From positions 1 through 64,000 of the forward strand of contig CAMUML010000011.1 of NCBI GenBank assembly GCA_947089855.1: 64,000 nucleotides of DNA. Reading direction: 5' to 3'. Every line of letters starts with the position of its first letter. Position 1 is the first letter of the stretch. Below, piece by piece: positions 63,217 through 64,000 of this stretch. Made by a program: the position numbers and the translations under genes. This DNA comes from an uncultured Eubacterium sp. (GTDB lineage: Bacteria; Bacillota; Clostridia; Lachnospirales; Lachnospiraceae). The notes below the pieces were generated by a model. That model was given only the letters and a program-made list of their open reading frames with translations. It did no database searches and had not been told where the DNA came from.

Positions 63217-64000
63217 ATGTTTCAAAACATTCCAAAAGTAAAACTCGGCATTGTTGCAGTCAGCCGTGACTGTTTCCCGGAAAGTTTGTCCGTAAACAGG
63301 CGTAAGGCGCTGGTTGAGGCATATAAAGCAAAGTATGGGGAAACAGACATTTATGAATGCCCGGTCTGTATCGTAGAAAGCGAGATCCATATGGTGCAGG
63401 CGCTTGAGGATGTAAAAAAAGCAGGCTGCAATGCGCTGGTTGTTTACCTTGGCAATTTCGGCCCGGAAATCTCGGAAACACTTTTGGCGAAACATTTTGA
63501 TGGCCCGAAAATGTTTGTAGCTGCAGCGGAAGAATCCGGCGACAGCCTGGTAGGCGGGCGCGGCGATGCCTACTGCGGAATGCTGAATGCAAGCTATAAC
63601 CTGAAACTGCGCAATGTCCGCGCATATATTCCGGAATATCCAGTTGGTACGGCAGAAGAATGTGCAGATATGATCCACGAATTTTTGCCGGTTGCACGTG
63701 CGGCAGTTGGGCTTTCCAGCTTAAAGATCATCAGCTTTGGGCCAAGGCCGCTTAATTTCTTGGCATGTAACGCACCGATCAAGCAGCTGTATAACCTGGG
63801 TGTAGAAATCGAGGAAAACTCTGAGCTGGATTTATTTGAATCTTTTAATAAGCATGAAAAAGATGCACGTATCCCAGAGGTAGTTGCGGATATGGAAAAA
63901 GAACTTGGCACAGGCAACCAGAAGCCGGAAATCCTGCCGAAACTGGCACAGTATGAACTGACGCTGTTAGACTGGGTAGAGCAGCATAAAGGGTACCGTG
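63217..64000 (+). CDS. L-fucose/L-arabinose isomerase-family protein, cut by window end
   Basis: The first 261 residues are present; no stop occurs before 64000. KLGIVAVSRDCFPESLSVNRR, the Rossmann-like halves and YLGNFGPEISETLLAKHF fit the N-terminal domains of the fucose isomerase fold, a family that interconverts aldoses and ketoses with Mn2+. In this locus L-arabinose is a plausible substrate, but the catalytic C-terminal part is outside the window. AGCGGAGGAAA precedes the ATG at 63217. Confidence 0.8.
   Translation, partial: MFQNIPKVKLGIVAVSRDCFPESLSVNRRKALVEAYKAKYGETDIYECPVCIVESEIHMVQALEDVKKAGCNALVVYLGNFGPEISETLLAKHFDGPKMFVAAAEESGDSLVGGRGDAYCGMLNASYNLKLRNVRAYIPEYPVGTAEECADMIHEFLPVARAAVGLSSLKIISFGPRPLNFLACNAPIKQLYNLGVEIEENSELDLFESFNKHEKDARIPEVVADMEKELGTGNQKPEILPKLAQYELTLLDWVEQHKGYR

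Overview
The window reads as a piece of the chromosome of a spore-forming, low-to-medium GC Firmicute of the Lachnospiraceae type, probably from an intestinal habitat. The grounds are gene content and style: a spoIIID gene behind a sigma-E-like promoter, a sialic acid plus amino-sugar catabolic operon, an arabinan/arabinose utilisation locus, a Bce-like two-component/ABC module, an anaerobic (ThiH-type) thiazole pathway, strong AGGAGG-type ribosome binding sites and some TTG starts. No rRNA, tRNA, CRISPR array, prophage or complete transposase gene is visible.

Layout. 1-2.5 kb: the 3' end of a dispersed structured repeat, then a large orphan protein with an N-terminal cyclic-nucleotide-binding-like domain. 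2.5-12 kb: a PutP-type Na+ symporter (minus), a DegV protein, a small protein with two C-x7-C-x7-C-x7-C blocks, a secreted FN3/Ig/GH25 protein, glutamate racemase, a secreted transglutaminase-like protein and a DUF6273-like membrane protein. 12-16.2 kb: NfeD-like protein, flotillin, SpoIIID and an unknown coiled-coil membrane protein. 16.3-20.6 kb: a copper locus with a CsoR operator inside a promoter, a CsoR carrying a repeat-rich 150-residue N-terminal extension, a large inverted repeat, and a CopA ATPase with a CopZ-like domain fused at its C terminus behind an internal Shine-Dalgarno and ATG. 20.7-24.2 kb: GreA-like factor, methyltransferase, glycogen debranching enzyme (minus).

24.2-30.9 kb: a degraded gene, a promoter followed at once by a terminator, thiS-thiG-thiH-thiE, a 167-bp palindromic repeat, a C-N hydrolase, a MATE pump and a YbaK-type deacylase. 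30.9-38.6 kb: sialic acid catabolism, with nagB divergent from nanE-nanA-SSS transporter-YhcH-ROK kinase-RpiR regulator-nagA; together these turn Neu5Ac into fructose-6-phosphate. 38.7-42.3 kb: a small accessory patch with an XRE regulator, a MerR/TipAS regulator, a Uma2 nuclease and an Rpn-like nuclease, carrying two complete copies of a 144-176 bp structured mobile element. One of these has split a short gene and is flanked by a perfect 9-bp duplication. 42.4-49.8 kb: a Bce-like response regulator/kinase and ABC/FtsX-type transporter, with a chemoreceptor on the opposite strand between them.

49.8-64 kb: arabinan use. Two minus-strand units (regulator-GH43-GH51, and binding protein-permease-permease), another GH43, and a plus-strand run of YesL-like protein, DUF1538 membrane protein, tandem P-II-like protein, AraC regulator and the start of a fucose/arabinose isomerase-family enzyme cut by the window end. 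Palindromes of the form TTTTAG-N-CTAAAA recur in the intergenic regions here and are candidate operators.

The best candidates for something undescribed are the structured mobile element family (same fold, different stem sequences, target duplication), the extended CsoR together with the CopA-CopZ fusion and internal start, the promoter/terminator unit ahead of thiS, and the octad-cysteine protein.
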